Source: JBHHXG01 sp046756985 (lineage in GTDB: Bacteria > Pseudomonadota > Zetaproteobacteria > Mariprofundales > Mariprofundaceae). From it: DNA of 47,876 nucleotides. A model generated the notes under the pieces. The model was not told where the DNA came from. It saw only the letters and a list, made by a program, of their open reading frames with translations, and did not search any database. Location of the stretch: NCBI GenBank assembly GCA_046756985.1, contig JBHHXG010000002.1, positions 1 to 47,876 on the forward strand. The letters run 5' to 3'. The position numbers and the translations under genes are program-made. This document shows positions 24,847-34,250 of this stretch, in pieces; positions within the stretch are counted from its first letter, which is position 1; every line of letters begins with the position of its first letter.

Positions 24847-26031
24847 ATGGTCCATGAAATAGGAAAACTGTTCAGTGCAGGCATCCGTCTCGGCACTTTG
24901 ACGGGAACGATCCTTTGTGTCCTGCTCATGGCAACCGCGCTGGCTGAAGAGGCTCCATCCCCGGACCGGATCATTCAATTCGGCGATTTTGAATTTGCAT
25001 TGCCAAAAGGCCTGGGCCGGGAAGGTTTTTACGTTCCCGAAGACAACCCGATAACCAAAGGCAAAGTGGGACTGGGCCGAGCGCTCTTTTTTGATGCCCG
25101 GCTTTCGTTTGATAACAGCGTGTCATGCGCCACCTGCCATTCTCCGCAAAACGCATTCGCGGACGGCCTGCCCGTTTCAACCGGCATAGACGGGCAGCAG
25201 GGAGCGCGAAATGCGCCAACCATTATCAATCGGGCGTTTTCCAGGGAACAATTCTGGGACGGGCGAGCCAAATCACTGGAAGAACAGTCAAAAGGGCCAC
25301 TGATCAATCCAGTAGAGATGGGCATGCCAGGCCACGATTTTGTCGTAAAAAAGGTTCGTAAAATCAGGGGGTACAGGCACTGGTTTAAAAGGGTTTTCGG
25401 TCGTGATGTGAATATAGACGATCTGGCAAAGGCCATTGCCGCCTTTGAACGCACAGTCGTATCCGGCAGCTCAAGATTCGATGAATACATGGCCGGAAAT
25501 CAACGAGCGCTCAGCGAGTCTGAAAAACGCGGGCTGGCGCTTTTTGAGGGCAAGGCACGGTGCACCCAGTGTCATGCCGGACCCAATTTTACGGATGAGA
25601 AATATCACAATCTTGGCGTTGACTGGGACGGCGCACTCATCGACCTCGGCCGTTATAAAGTCACCGAAAATAAACAGGACATTGGCGCCTTCAAGACTCC
25701 CACGCTGCGAGAAATTACCCATACCACGCCCTATATGCACAACGGGGCCTTTGCCACGCTGGAAGAAGTAGTGGAATTTTATAATAACGGAGGCATTGCT
25801 AATCCCTTTCTGGATGTTGAAATGCGGCGCCCGGAACGCACGCTGGAACAAATTCTGGACTTTTACGAAAAGGGAAAGCAAGCTGAAGCAGGAAAAAAGC
25901 GGGGCTGGCAGATTGAATTAACCCGGCTGAACCTTACAGGGCAAGAGCGGGCAGACCTTGTCGCTTTTCTGAAGACGCTGAGCGGACAGGGCTGGCAGCA
26001 TATCTCGCCTCCCGATGCTTTTCCGGAATAG
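24847..26031 (+). CDS. dihaem cytochrome c peroxidase, MauG/CcpA family
   Basis: A 394-aa exported protein with signal (about 10-33) and two haem c motifs, C94-A-T-C-H98 and C239-T-Q-C-H243. Family segments include GLGRALFFDARLS, ARNAPTIINRAF, FWDGRA, PVEMGM, FKTPTLREI and YMHNGAF. CcpA-type enzymes reduce H2O2 to water with electrons from cytochrome c; MauG-type members modify proteins. The ATG at 24790 lies inside the DUF4340 gene, so the internal ATG before the signal is preferred. It is probably a peroxide defence of the periplasm. Confidence 0.9.
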   Translation: MVHEIGKLFSAGIRLGTLTGTILCVLLMATALAEEAPSPDRIIQFGDFEFALPKGLGREGFYVPEDNPITKGKVGLGRALFFDARLSFDNSVSCATCHSPQNAFADGLPVSTGIDGQQGARNAPTIINRAFSREQFWDGRAKSLEEQSKGPLINPVEMGMPGHDFVVKKVRKIRGYRHWFKRVFGRDVNIDDLAKAIAAFERTVVSGSSRFDEYMAGNQRALSESEKRGLALFEGKARCTQCHAGPNFTDEKYHNLGVDWDGALIDLGRYKVTENKQDIGAFKTPTLREITHTTPYMHNGAFATLEEVVEFYNNGGIANPFLDVEMRRPERTLEQILDFYEKGKQAEAGKKRGWQIELTRLNLTGQERADLVAFLKTLSGQGWQHISPPDAFPE

Positions 26032-26062
26032 GAGATAAGGTTCTCGCGAACAGGAGTCAATC

Positions 26063-26659
26063 ATGTTTTTTCAGAAAAGATGTCGTGAAACGGATCGGCC
26101 AACGATCAAATATATATTGCCTGTATTGCTTGGAATATGCCTGTGTGCTGGCGTCGCTATTGCAGTGGAACATAGCCTTTCTGATCGATATGCCATGGAG
26201 GTCGATCCGGCAGCGAAACAAAAGCTGGGAGAAAAGACGTTCAATGAAGTCATGGCGTTTTTCCATGCTGCGGAAAAGGCGATTGAAACTAAAGACCTGG
26301 AAGCGCTGATGGACCTTTACTCTGAAGACTACAGAAACGGTGATCATGACAAAAAATCGTTAAGGGAGATTTGGAAAAGAATATTTTCTACATTCGATAC
26401 AATGGCGACGCACCATAACATGAAACTTGTCGATATAACGGCAACGAAGAAAGAGGCAGGCAGAAACACGGTTGTATTTAGCTGCAGCGGTCTTCTGATG
26501 GGCGTGCATGACCCGCAAAGGGGTGTTGTCACCATTGACAACTGGACTCAGCAGGATCATGTGCTCGTCAGGGAAGCCGGGAAATGGAAGCTGTTCGGAA
26601 CCTATGGAAGGGAGCGCAAGCGGTTATGGTTCGATAAGCCTATTCACCCTCTTTTTTAG
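26063..26659 (+). CDS. exported NTF2-like (DUF4440/SnoaL-type) protein
   Basis: A 198-aa protein with an N-terminal signal or anchor (about 15-34) followed by a single cone-shaped NTF2-like domain. The pattern AAEKAIETKDLEALMDLYSEDY and the closing WKLFGTYGRER strand are typical. No catalytic residues can be assigned. It lies between the peroxidase and the binding lipoprotein, each with short gaps, and may be co-transcribed with them. Confidence 0.78.
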   Translation: MFFQKRCRETDRPTIKYILPVLLGICLCAGVAIAVEHSLSDRYAMEVDPAAKQKLGEKTFNEVMAFFHAAEKAIETKDLEALMDLYSEDYRNGDHDKKSLREIWKRIFSTFDTMATHHNMKLVDITATKKEAGRNTVVFSCSGLLMGVHDPQRGVVTIDNWTQQDHVLVREAGKWKLFGTYGRERKRLWFDKPIHPLF

Positions 26660-26676
26660 GGGACCGCTCAAATCAT

Positions 26677-27924
26677 ATGAATATAATCAGATTATTTTTC
26701 CCGATGCTCGTGATAGCTCTGCTCGCTGGCTGTTCGGATGACAAGGCTGACAAGACTCCGGAAACCAGGGCAAATAAAGAAGCAGAGATGCAGCAGTTAT
26801 TGCGAGATATTGCAGTGCGTGCCGAGCAGGAAAAGGCAAAGAAACAGCAAAAGATTCTTGAGGAAGAAAGACCTCTGATCATTGGCGTGGTCGGGCCTGA
26901 AACGGGCGAGGGATCAAATTACGGCATGAGTGTGGTCAACGGGGTGCTGGCCGCGGCCAGACGATTCAACGCCCAGGGAGGCATCGGGGGCAAAGAGATC
27001 AAGGTGCTTCATTATAACGATGAAAACAACATGGCGAACACGAATAAGATCGTGTCGTATCTCATTCGAGAAAAAGCCATCGCCATATTCTCGGCGCCGA
27101 CAGGGTCGTCTACCTTTTCACCCATACATCTGGTCAATGATTCCAGGACGATTTATGTCTCTATCGGATCAAGGCGGCATATCGAGAGAAGTGGGCCGTT
27201 TGTGTTTCGCACAGCCATTCCAGATGAAATGGCAACGGAAGACTTGATAAAATACGCCACCTCGGAACTGGGCTATGTGAATTACGCCCTGATTACATCT
27301 TCAATTAACGATTTTTCCCTGGATTTGAGCTCAATGTTCAAGAAGGCGCTCTATAAGAATAATGCCGTAATCAAGGTAGAGACCGATATCTATGACACCT
27401 ATACAGGGAGTATCAATATAGATCGGGTCATTGATGCAATAAAGGACAGTCCTGATGCCTTACACGGAGTGGTCTTTACCGGGAACTCCAGTAACGGGAT
27501 CCTGCTTGCAAAGGGGATGAGGGAGGCCGGGTTAAATCTCCCGATCATCGGAGGCGAAGACCTTAAGTCGGCGGACTATCTGAAGGGAGGGGATGCGGTG
27601 GAGGGCACCCTGCTGTATTCAACACTGTCTTCGGACAACAAATCAGCAAAAATGGCGGAATTTATCAAGGATTATGGCAAGGCTGAGCCTGATCGGTTCG
27701 CCGCTCTGGCCTACGATAGTTTCATGCTGGTCGCCGATGCAATCAAAATCGCGGGCTCAACCAATACCACCCGGGTAAGAGAGGCCATTATCAATCGAAA
27801 GGAATGTGAAGGGGCCACTGGAAAAACAAGTTTTTCCCCGGAAGGCGAATCGATCAAACACCCTCTGATCTGCAGAATAAAAGGAGGGAAAAACGGGGGA
27901 AGGGTTGTTGTATTGAAGCAGTGA
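26677..27924 (+). CDS. LivJ-type periplasmic binding lipoprotein, orphan
   Basis: A 415-aa type I periplasmic binding protein of the branched-chain amino acid/amide family. The lipobox is LAGC (about residue 19), a charged coiled-coil spacer follows (about 25-65), then the domain begins IIGVVGPETGEGSNYG and continues with GGIGGKEIKVLHYNDE and FSAPTGSS. No LivH/M/G/F transporter genes lie nearby, so it may be a sensor partner, for example of a Cache kinase, or use a transporter elsewhere. The ligand is unknown. Confidence 0.88.
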   Translation: MNIIRLFFPMLVIALLAGCSDDKADKTPETRANKEAEMQQLLRDIAVRAEQEKAKKQQKILEEERPLIIGVVGPETGEGSNYGMSVVNGVLAAARRFNAQGGIGGKEIKVLHYNDENNMANTNKIVSYLIREKAIAIFSAPTGSSTFSPIHLVNDSRTIYVSIGSRRHIERSGPFVFRTAIPDEMATEDLIKYATSELGYVNYALITSSINDFSLDLSSMFKKALYKNNAVIKVETDIYDTYTGSINIDRVIDAIKDSPDALHGVVFTGNSSNGILLAKGMREAGLNLPIIGGEDLKSADYLKGGDAVEGTLLYSTLSSDNKSAKMAEFIKDYGKAEPDRFAALAYDSFMLVADAIKIAGSTNTTRVREAIINRKECEGATGKTSFSPEGESIKHPLICRIKGGKNGGRVVVLKQ

Positions 27925-28339
27925 TGCTGTTTGGCCTGTGATAGAAGGGCTACCGGTCCACTGATCTACTGCCTGATATTACGCATCTTTTTTAAATGCT
28001 GCGCCAGGGAACAAAAGCATTGTGCGAACCCGCAGCGTCTGCTTCAACAGGCTCTTTGATTGAAGATCATCATTTATATGATGGTAAAACTTCATATTGA
28101 CCTATATCAAGGCACATTGGTGTGTATGCGATAGAAATCCACACATTGCAGCTATTTAATCCAGCAGATACTATAAAAAATGCGGAATAGAGGGCTTGCT
28201 GATGGCAAGCAGGTTCGGGTGAAAATTTCTCGATAGGGGCAATTTTTGCAGCTGTCAGGATGCGGGAATAAATCTTATTCTGACCTTGGAACTGGCCAGG
28301 GGAAGCAATCCTGGAAATCATTTTATGAGGAGGAGAACA
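27925..28339. other. 415-base intergenic region
   Basis: No credible gene is seen between the binding lipoprotein and the small cytochrome c. It holds an FNR-type box (28097-28110), a GATAGA -10-like hexamer near 28130 and a long leader of roughly 200 bases ending in an AGGAGGAG ribosome binding site. No terminator with a T-run was recognised after the lipoprotein. Confidence 0.65.
28097..28110. promoter_or_regulatory. FNR/DNR-type box upstream of a small cytochrome c
   Basis: TTGACCTATATCAA matches TTGAT-N4-ATCAA at nine of ten positions. A GATAGA hexamer about 20 bases downstream fits a class II arrangement. The first gene downstream starts at 28340. It probably controls the second respiratory block. 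Confidence 0.75.
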
Positions 28340-28711
28340 ATGAAGACAATACTGAGGATAGCGGTCATGGCCGCATTGGTCATGGGAACATTCACTGCCA
28401 CAGAGGCGATGGCAGGCGCCGAAGGCAAATGTAAGGCATGTCATCATTTCAGCGCCAAGCACAAGGTTGGCCCGGGGTTGGCAGGAGTTTTCGGCCGGGA
28501 AGCCGGCGCTACGAGCTTTGGCAAATACAGCGCCAGCATGAAAAAAGGCGGCTGGGTGTGGAATGAGGAGAATCTTCGCGTATTCCTGACCGACACCAAG
28601 AAGGGCATCAAGAAACTGACCGGTGATAGCGGAGCCAAGACCAAGATGAGCCTCAAGCTCAAGGCTGCTAAATTGGATGAGGTCATCGAATTTCTCAAAG
28701 GTCTGAAGTAA
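28340..28711 (+). CDS. small periplasmic cytochrome c (class I)
   Basis: A 123-aa exported cytochrome c with signal (about 1-26) and haem motif C-K-A-C-H. The pattern HKVGPGLAGVFGREAG followed by Y-SASMKKGGWVW and a late TKMSLKL methionine is that of cytochrome c-550/c-552-type electron carriers. The start follows a perfect AGGAGGAG; an upstream ATG at 28286 lacks one. It opens the second respiratory block under an FNR-type box. Confidence 0.92.
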   Translation: MKTILRIAVMAALVMGTFTATEAMAGAEGKCKACHHFSAKHKVGPGLAGVFGREAGATSFGKYSASMKKGGWVWNEENLRVFLTDTKKGIKKLTGDSGAKTKMSLKLKAAKLDEVIEFLKGLK

Positions 28712-28872
28712 CGGCTGGGGGGAAAGGGGCGGCTTACAATACTGTTTGAAGTTGCTTCGGTTCAGGAAGATGTTCGGAAACCTTTGCTGTCAGCGCTTGC
28801 CAATGGTATAAAAGAAACTAATAATCGATGTTGTATTTGATTATCCGATCTGTTTTATAAGGAGACGTATTT

Positions 28873-29565
28873 ATGAAGAAGCACTGCGTGGGGAGCAAGG
28901 CTGTTTTTGGGTTTTTGACAGCTGTGATGATTGGAACGCTGAGTCTCGGTGCGACGAGTGCGCTGGCCGGGCATCATAAAAAGAATTATGATGAGATGGT
29001 ATCCGTGCCGGCCGGAAAATTCATCTACGGACCGGTCTACGCCAAGCAGGAAGTCAACCTGCCTGCCTTCAAGATCGACAAATATGAAGTGACCAATGAG
29101 CAATATGCGAAGGTGGTAAAAGGCTTTGAATATGAGCCTGAGAAAGCCCATTTTCCTGCGGTGTTTGTTTCTGAGGTTGAAGCAGAGGCCTACTGCGAGG
29201 CAGTTGGCAAGAGGCTCCCCTCTGAGGAGGAATGGGAAAAGGCTGCACGGGGAACCGATGGCAGACTCTACCCGTGGGGAGATGAGTTTGATGAGACTGC
29301 TGCGGTTACCAAGGAAACCACGGCTGAGGGGCAAAAAGCCAGAGAAGTGGGATCACGCGAAAAGGGGAAGAGCCCGTACGGGGCCATGGATATGGCTGGT
29401 AACGTGTGGGAGTGGACTTCCGGCTACGAGGAACGTTATAGCATCCTCAGGGGCGGGTCATATTATGAGGAAGCCTGGGCTGCCCAGACTATTAGCACCC
29501 TTACCAGCATTCCCGATGACGGAAAAGAATATATCGGATTCCGTTGCGCCAAGGGGGGCAAGTAG
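28873..29565 (+). CDS. exported formylglycine-generating-enzyme-like (SUMF1) protein
   Basis: A 230-aa exported protein with signal (about 1-32) and an FGE-sulfatase/C-type-lectin-like domain: M-VSVPAGKFIYG start, KYEVTNEQYAK, GKRLPSEEEWEKAARG, LYPWGDEFD, DMAGNVWEWTSG, ILRGGSY and GFRCAKGG end. The active-site cysteine pair of true formylglycine-generating enzymes is not visible. Related domains occur as NirV near nitrite reductase genes in denitrifiers. The AAGGAGA ribosome binding site is good. Its likely role is structural or in assembly of the neighbouring complex. Confidence 0.88.
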   Translation: MKKHCVGSKAVFGFLTAVMIGTLSLGATSALAGHHKKNYDEMVSVPAGKFIYGPVYAKQEVNLPAFKIDKYEVTNEQYAKVVKGFEYEPEKAHFPAVFVSEVEAEAYCEAVGKRLPSEEEWEKAARGTDGRLYPWGDEFDETAAVTKETTAEGQKAREVGSREKGKSPYGAMDMAGNVWEWTSGYEERYSILRGGSYYEEAWAAQTISTLTSIPDDGKEYIGFRCAKGGK

Positions 29566-29860
29566 AGGGGTTTTTTCGGTGCGGAGATAATGGGCTATTC
29601 GCATTGTAGGGTTGGCTAGTCATGCAGGGAACATCGTTTCCAGGTCCGTGATGACTGTCTGGATATATCCCGGCTGTTTTTGACGCCACTTATTTGGCCG
29701 GTTCGCACATGATGAAGAACCGTCATCTGCTTCTCCTGAATTTGTTGTTCCTTCGTGATGGTTTTGTACGGGTCTGCCGCAAGGCCTGTCCGTAGAGTCT
29801 GTTCTTGCATACGATGCTGCATTGGCTGCTGTTGCAGACTATCCTGTTTCAGGAGGTTGT

Positions 29861-31033
29861 ATGAAAACTAAGCGCTCTCACTGGCGGCACTTTTTTGGCG
29901 GCGTTGCCCTTTTCCTCCTTATTATTCAATTCTTTTCCGGTCTTGTCCTGACGATGTTTTATCTGCCACATTTGACCGACGCCTATGCCAGTATGCAGAG
30001 GATATATAACGAATTAAGCACGGTGGCCTGGCTCAGAGACACGCACCGATGGGCCGCGTTATTCATCGTCGTTTCCATCATCATGCATCTTGTCAGGAGC
30101 TTTTTGAGGAAAGATTATCTTAATAACCAGAAAAGTAAGACATTTTGGCTGACGGGTGTCCTTGTCTTTCTTCCTCTGATTGGTTTTTTGCTAACCGGAT
30201 TTATTCTGCCATGGGAATGGAGAGCGTACTGGTTCATGGAAATGGTGCCCAATTATGCGGGTGAAATCGCCTTTATCGGTCCTGCCTTGAAAGATTTTCT
30301 TGTCGATGCCTTTACGCTTAACCGCTCGCTTGTGGCGCATATTCTTATCTTTCCGGTTATCACGCTGGTATTGCTGGAGATTCATACCCTTTCCCGAATA
30401 CGGAAAAGAAAGGGAGGACTTTCCCGGTATTTCATCGGCCATGGCATACTGACCATTCCTTTTTTGCTGGTCATTGCCGTATTGGCATATGCACTGCCAA
30501 TGCCCACTCAGGATCCGGAAATCATACCCATGCCATTGGAGGGCGCTTATATCCCCACTGTTGAGTGGTTTATTCTTATCTTCTATGTACCATATATGCA
30601 CGTTAAAGGGTTTGTGGCGCCATTGCTTGGCTTATATATCCCGTTGCTTATTTTTCTGGTATTGGCCTTTTTCCCATATTTTCTCCGCAAGAAGGAGGGC
30701 GCTGACGAGGCGACAAAAGAAGCTGCCTCTGTCGAGAGGGATAGTAAATTTAGCAAGATATTAAAGCGCATTCACCGGGTTCCCGGGCTTGGTCCTCAAA
30801 CCAAGGTGTTAGCCGCTCTGGGCGTATTCATGGTCGCCATGACCCTGTTCGGCCCACTTTATGCGGGAACATCCGTATCGCCAACCATGGGCTGTAATTC
30901 CTGCCACAATGTTGCTTCAGGCCTGCGGATGGGCGTGCCTCCGATAACATTCAAGGACAGAGATAAAAACCCACTGCTTGAGAATAGTGAGTGGATGGTG
31001 CAACACTGGTTTTATCCCCAAATTTACTGGTAG
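29861..31033 (+). CDS. fused b6-type cytochrome b with C-terminal haem c
   Basis: A 390-aa membrane protein joining cytochrome b N-terminal (four-helix) and C-terminal (subunit IV-like) parts to a haem-c tail. The two bis-histidine pairs are seen as H-x13-H (THRWA to MHLVR) and H-x14-H (AHILI to IHTLS). The Qo-type motif PEWY appears as VEWF. The c-type motif is C345-N-S-C-H349 and the protein ends HWFYPQIYW. The ATG follows AGGAGG. No Rieske gene is nearby. It likely exchanges electrons between quinone and periplasmic cytochromes. It is paralogous to the split pair at 31827-33150. Confidence 0.9.
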   Translation: MKTKRSHWRHFFGGVALFLLIIQFFSGLVLTMFYLPHLTDAYASMQRIYNELSTVAWLRDTHRWAALFIVVSIIMHLVRSFLRKDYLNNQKSKTFWLTGVLVFLPLIGFLLTGFILPWEWRAYWFMEMVPNYAGEIAFIGPALKDFLVDAFTLNRSLVAHILIFPVITLVLLEIHTLSRIRKRKGGLSRYFIGHGILTIPFLLVIAVLAYALPMPTQDPEIIPMPLEGAYIPTVEWFILIFYVPYMHVKGFVAPLLGLYIPLLIFLVLAFFPYFLRKKEGADEATKEAASVERDSKFSKILKRIHRVPGLGPQTKVLAALGVFMVAMTLFGPLYAGTSVSPTMGCNSCHNVASGLRMGVPPITFKDRDKNPLLENSEWMVQHWFYPQIYW

Positions 31034-31075
31034 GAAGAACATGCGAGCGGGCTGGTAGCGGCAGGTCCGACGCAC

Positions 31076-31089
31076 TTGATTCACATCAA
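31076..31089. promoter_or_regulatory. FNR/DNR-type box upstream of the lipoprotein/cytochrome b genes
   Basis: TTGATTCACATCAA is a perfect match to TTGAT-N4-ATCAA. It lies about 240 bases before the lipoprotein start at 31327 and just after the fused cytochrome b, so the split cytochrome b genes probably have their own oxygen- or NO-responsive promoter. Confidence 0.8.
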
Positions 31090-31326
31090 GGAAAAACAGG
31101 GATTGAAACGCCATGTTGACGAAAATGATTGTGTATGCAGGACAAACCGATTGGCGAACACGATGGGTTGTATGCAGGCCCGAATTGACACGACTGAAAA
31201 TCTTCGCCGCTCAACATGATTGTTTAACAACTCTGTTGATGTTCGCGTCCGTGACCTGCTATATTGTTTTTCTACGTGGATAAAAAGCGGAAAGCTTGAA
31301 TACTGCATATCAGGAGGAAAAACGTT

Positions 31327-31815
31327 TTGATCCTGAAGTACAAAAGAGAATTATTAAGTAGCGTATTGCTTGCTCTCGCCATTGCGATAGCAGGCTGTGA
31401 TGGCGCAAATGGATCTTCCGCCTTGCCGGAGGTAGGACCTGAGGCCGTCACCAAGCAGTTCTATGAATATATTTCTGAGTCGAAACTCAGAGGAGCAACT
31501 CCCGCCAAAGCGGCATATAAACTGATTGATGGGGAGGCCTCCAATATAAACATTCATCAGTTCCTGGAAATCATTAAACGTTATCCGCCGGGATTCGTAG
31601 TTGATGTAGGCAAGGCCAAGATAAGCGGGACTCAGGCCGTGGTCGCCATAAGCTATAAGATGCGTTCCAGTTTTGGTGGTGCATATACGGTGGAAGGAGA
31701 GCTTCCCCTTAACGTGGATCAGGATACCCATACCTGGAAGATTGATTTTACGGGTGATACCTATGGTATGCAAAAGGATGAGTTTATGGCTCTCGAGCCG
31801 GAAAACTCACAGTAA
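31327..31815 (+). CDS. small lipoprotein, NTF2/DUF4878-like
   Basis: A 162-aa lipoprotein starting at TTG, which is supported by an AGGAGG at 31312-31317, nine bases upstream. The signal ends AIAGC (about residue 24). The remaining domain (VTKQFYEYISESKLRG and later W-KIDFTGDTYG) resembles small NTF2-like/DUF4878 lipoproteins. It is placed between the two cytochrome b modules and 11 bases before the split cytochrome b, so it may be an accessory of that complex. The function is unknown. Confidence 0.72.
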   Translation: MILKYKRELLSSVLLALAIAIAGCDGANGSSALPEVGPEAVTKQFYEYISESKLRGATPAKAAYKLIDGEASNINIHQFLEIIKRYPPGFVVDVGKAKISGTQAVVAISYKMRSSFGGAYTVEGELPLNVDQDTHTWKIDFTGDTYGMQKDEFMALEPENSQ

Positions 31816-31826
31816 AGGAGTCAAGC

Positions 31827-32447
31827 ATGGATGCTGCAAAGGCGGCTGACTGGATCAGGGAACAGATCAGGTTAAAAAAGGGAAAACCAATCCCTTCCCA
31901 TGTTAACTTTTTCTACTGTTTCGGTGGCATTTCACTGTTTCTGATTCTTATCCAGTTGGTCACGGGTGTGTTCATGCTGTTTTTCTATACAGCCGAGCCC
32001 GATAAGGCATTGAACAGTATTATACATTTGAGCAATGAAGTGCCACTGGGGTGGTTGTTTAACAATCTGCACCGGTGGGCGTCCACTCTTCTTCTGGCAA
32101 CCGTATTTTCCCATATGGTCATCGTATTTTATTTGAAGGCCTATCAAAGTCCAAGGCAGCTCACCTGGGTGTCCGGAGTGGGCCAGTTACTGATGGTGTT
32201 CCTGCTGTTAGTCACCGGGATTATTCTTCCTTGGGACTGGAGATCCTACTGGTCTTTCGCGATCTGGATGGATTATGTCGGATCATGGACGATTGGAGGC
32301 GAAGCACTCAAGAATCTGTTTCTCGATACGTTTACCCTCAATGCGGCGTATTATACGCATATACTGGCAATTCCAATCATTCTTGCCCTGCTTTTGAGAT
32401 TTCATTTTAAAATGGTGAAGAAGCATGGGATATCCGAGCCTCTATAG
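31827..32447 (+). CDS. cytochrome b6-type subunit
   Basis: A 206-aa four-helix cytochrome b6 homologue carrying the two b haems. The histidine pairs are H-x13-H (LHRWA to SHMVI) and H-x14-H (THILA to FHFKM), the latter spacing being typical of b6 rather than mitochondrial b. GIILPWDWRSYW is a family signature. An AAAGGAG ribosome binding site precedes the ATG. The subunit IV-like partner with haem c follows after 22 bases. No Rieske protein is visible. Confidence 0.92.
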   Translation: MDAAKAADWIREQIRLKKGKPIPSHVNFFYCFGGISLFLILIQLVTGVFMLFFYTAEPDKALNSIIHLSNEVPLGWLFNNLHRWASTLLLATVFSHMVIVFYLKAYQSPRQLTWVSGVGQLLMVFLLLVTGIILPWDWRSYWSFAIWMDYVGSWTIGGEALKNLFLDTFTLNAAYYTHILAIPIILALLLRFHFKMVKKHGISEPL

Positions 32448-32469
32448 GCATCATGGGAGGTAGTGAGTG

Positions 32470-33150
32470 ATGGCAAGCGAGAAACAAGAACTTATCTTTG
32501 AAGGGGATAAATATGATCCTCCCTATCCTCAAAATTTTCATGCTTTCTGGCCAAGGCATGCGGTCAAAGCCACGATACTGATATCGATCATATTGGTGGG
32601 GCTGCTGTTGTTGGCCTATTTCTTCATGATGCCGGCTGATATCAATATGCCGCCTCTGCCCAACGAAGGCATGGGCGTACCCGCACCTGACTGGTATCTG
32701 TTTTTTTTGTTTCAGCCCTTCTGGTACCTGATCGGAGATAATGCAAAATGGTTATCTATTGGTACATTCTGGCTTCCTTTCATGGCAGTGGCTTTTCTGT
32801 TTCTCGTGCCGGTTATTTTTCGCAGGCGGAAGAAATCCCGCGATAGAATGAAGGTTTCCACCAAGGTTATTTCTGCCGTTGTTATCGGGGTTGTATGGTT
32901 TGCTTCGATGGGAGCCGTGGTTGGCAGTGGATATCCAGCCAAGACACAGGGGTGTATGTCCTGCCACAATCCCATGATGGGTGTCAGGCAGGCCTTGCCA
33001 CCTGCTAATATCGGAGAATATTACCGGGTTGCGCGTCAGAGGCAGGTTAATCTTGGCGGTTACAATATCGGCGGTCAGGGAGGGCCCGGTTCTTACAAGG
33101 ACGCGAACTGGCAACTCCGGCATTTCTATGAACCCACGATGACATGGTGA
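32470..33150 (+). CDS. cytochrome b subunit IV-like protein with C-terminal haem c
   Basis: A 226-aa protein with about four helices, the first at about 33-55. The Qo motif region reads PAPDWYLFFLFQPFWY (PDWY). The haem-c motif C162-M-S-C-H166 is followed by a 60-residue tail ending RHFYEPTMTW. The tail resembles the end of the fused cytochrome b (both end with an aromatic-proline and Trp), so the two systems are paralogues. The ATG follows GGGAGG; a GTG at 32467 is adjacent. With the b6 subunit it should form a quinone-cytochrome c electron-transfer complex without an evident Rieske partner. Confidence 0.9.
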   Translation: MASEKQELIFEGDKYDPPYPQNFHAFWPRHAVKATILISIILVGLLLLAYFFMMPADINMPPLPNEGMGVPAPDWYLFFLFQPFWYLIGDNAKWLSIGTFWLPFMAVAFLFLVPVIFRRRKKSRDRMKVSTKVISAVVIGVVWFASMGAVVGSGYPAKTQGCMSCHNPMMGVRQALPPANIGEYYRVARQRQVNLGGYNIGGQGGPGSYKDANWQLRHFYEPTMTW

Positions 33151-34250
33151 CCCCAGGTTCTATTCCACACACACTGTTGACTGCATTGCCCCAATATATT
33201 CTGTATGGGCTGATTCTTTTGTGCGGGATTTTCTCCGCAGGCGCGATAAGTAGTGCGTCGGATAGTTTAAGCGATGTGGTGGCAAAAGAGCAGGTAATCA
33301 GGGAAATAGCGCTTCCCGAGGGCCTTAGTTCAGCTCAGTCGATTGCTGTAGACGCGGCAGGGCGGGTCTGGTTTTCTGAAAAAATCGGAAAAAAACTGGC
33401 CGTGTTCGATCCGATAACAAATGAATTTAAGACCCATACCCTTCCGGCATCGTGGGGGAACGTAGGGTTTTCAAAGTTCGCCCTGAGTCCGGATGGAGAC
33501 ATCTGGTTCACCTTGAACCGATGGGTTGAAGATGGAAAAGATCCTCACATGCTGGGCCGTTTTACGCCTGCCGATGGATATTTTACAAAATACAATCTCT
33601 CTATCGGAGTTCTTCCCAAAGAGATATTAGTCGATGCCAGGGGCATGATCTGGTTTTCGGCCTACAATAAAAACGGTCTGTACCGTGTGAACCCGAAAAA
33701 TTTCGCTATCAAAGGCTATGCCATACCTGCTGCAAACAGCTATCCCAGCGGGCTTGCCAGCGACAGGAATGGAAACATCTGGTTTTCCGCAGCCAATGCC
33801 AACAAGATAGGAAAGTTTGTTCCTGGAAAGGACGTGTTTTATGAATATGAATTGCCCACACCCTTTGCCAATCCAGGGGCAATCTCCATTGACAAGGATG
33901 GCAAGGTATGGTTTGTCGAAAGCTCGGCAAACAGACTAGGGCTGTTTTACCCTGATTTACAACGCTTCGACGAGGCCATCATTCCTACTCCAAACAGTTC
34001 ACCCAATGCCCTTGTGCACGATAGCAGCGGGAATGTCTGGTTTCTGGAATACAGGGGAAATAAAGTTGGCATCTTCAACCCGAAGTCAGCGATTTTCCGT
34101 GAATTTACCATCCCCAACTTCAGCAGCCTGCCGGGAGATATGGCCATTGATCACAAGCGGTCCATACTCTGGTTTACACAAGGCTCCACGGAAGCAAAGC
34201 GATTGGGTATGCTATCCATGGATAAGGTTTTGGCGAGTCCTGGCAAGTAG
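33144..34250 (+). CDS. exported Vgb/NHL-type beta-propeller protein 1
   Basis: A 368-aa exported protein with signal (about 15-38) and repeats of about 42 residues carrying the virginiamycin-B-lyase-like consensus G-x-I/V-WF-x-E or S with NKIG-x-F-x-P and YELPTP. It has about seven such units and should form a propeller. Lyase activity is not implied; the catalytic residues of Vgb were not sought by alignment. The start overlaps the cytochrome subunit gene, so it belongs to the same transcript. It may act as a periplasmic scaffold or substrate-binding subunit. Confidence 0.85.
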   Translation: MVTPGSIPHTLLTALPQYILYGLILLCGIFSAGAISSASDSLSDVVAKEQVIREIALPEGLSSAQSIAVDAAGRVWFSEKIGKKLAVFDPITNEFKTHTLPASWGNVGFSKFALSPDGDIWFTLNRWVEDGKDPHMLGRFTPADGYFTKYNLSIGVLPKEILVDARGMIWFSAYNKNGLYRVNPKNFAIKGYAIPAANSYPSGLASDRNGNIWFSAANANKIGKFVPGKDVFYEYELPTPFANPGAISIDKDGKVWFVESSANRLGLFYPDLQRFDEAIIPTPNSSPNALVHDSSGNVWFLEYRGNKVGIFNPKSAIFREFTIPNFSSLPGDMAIDHKRSILWFTQGSTEAKRLGMLSMDKVLASPGK

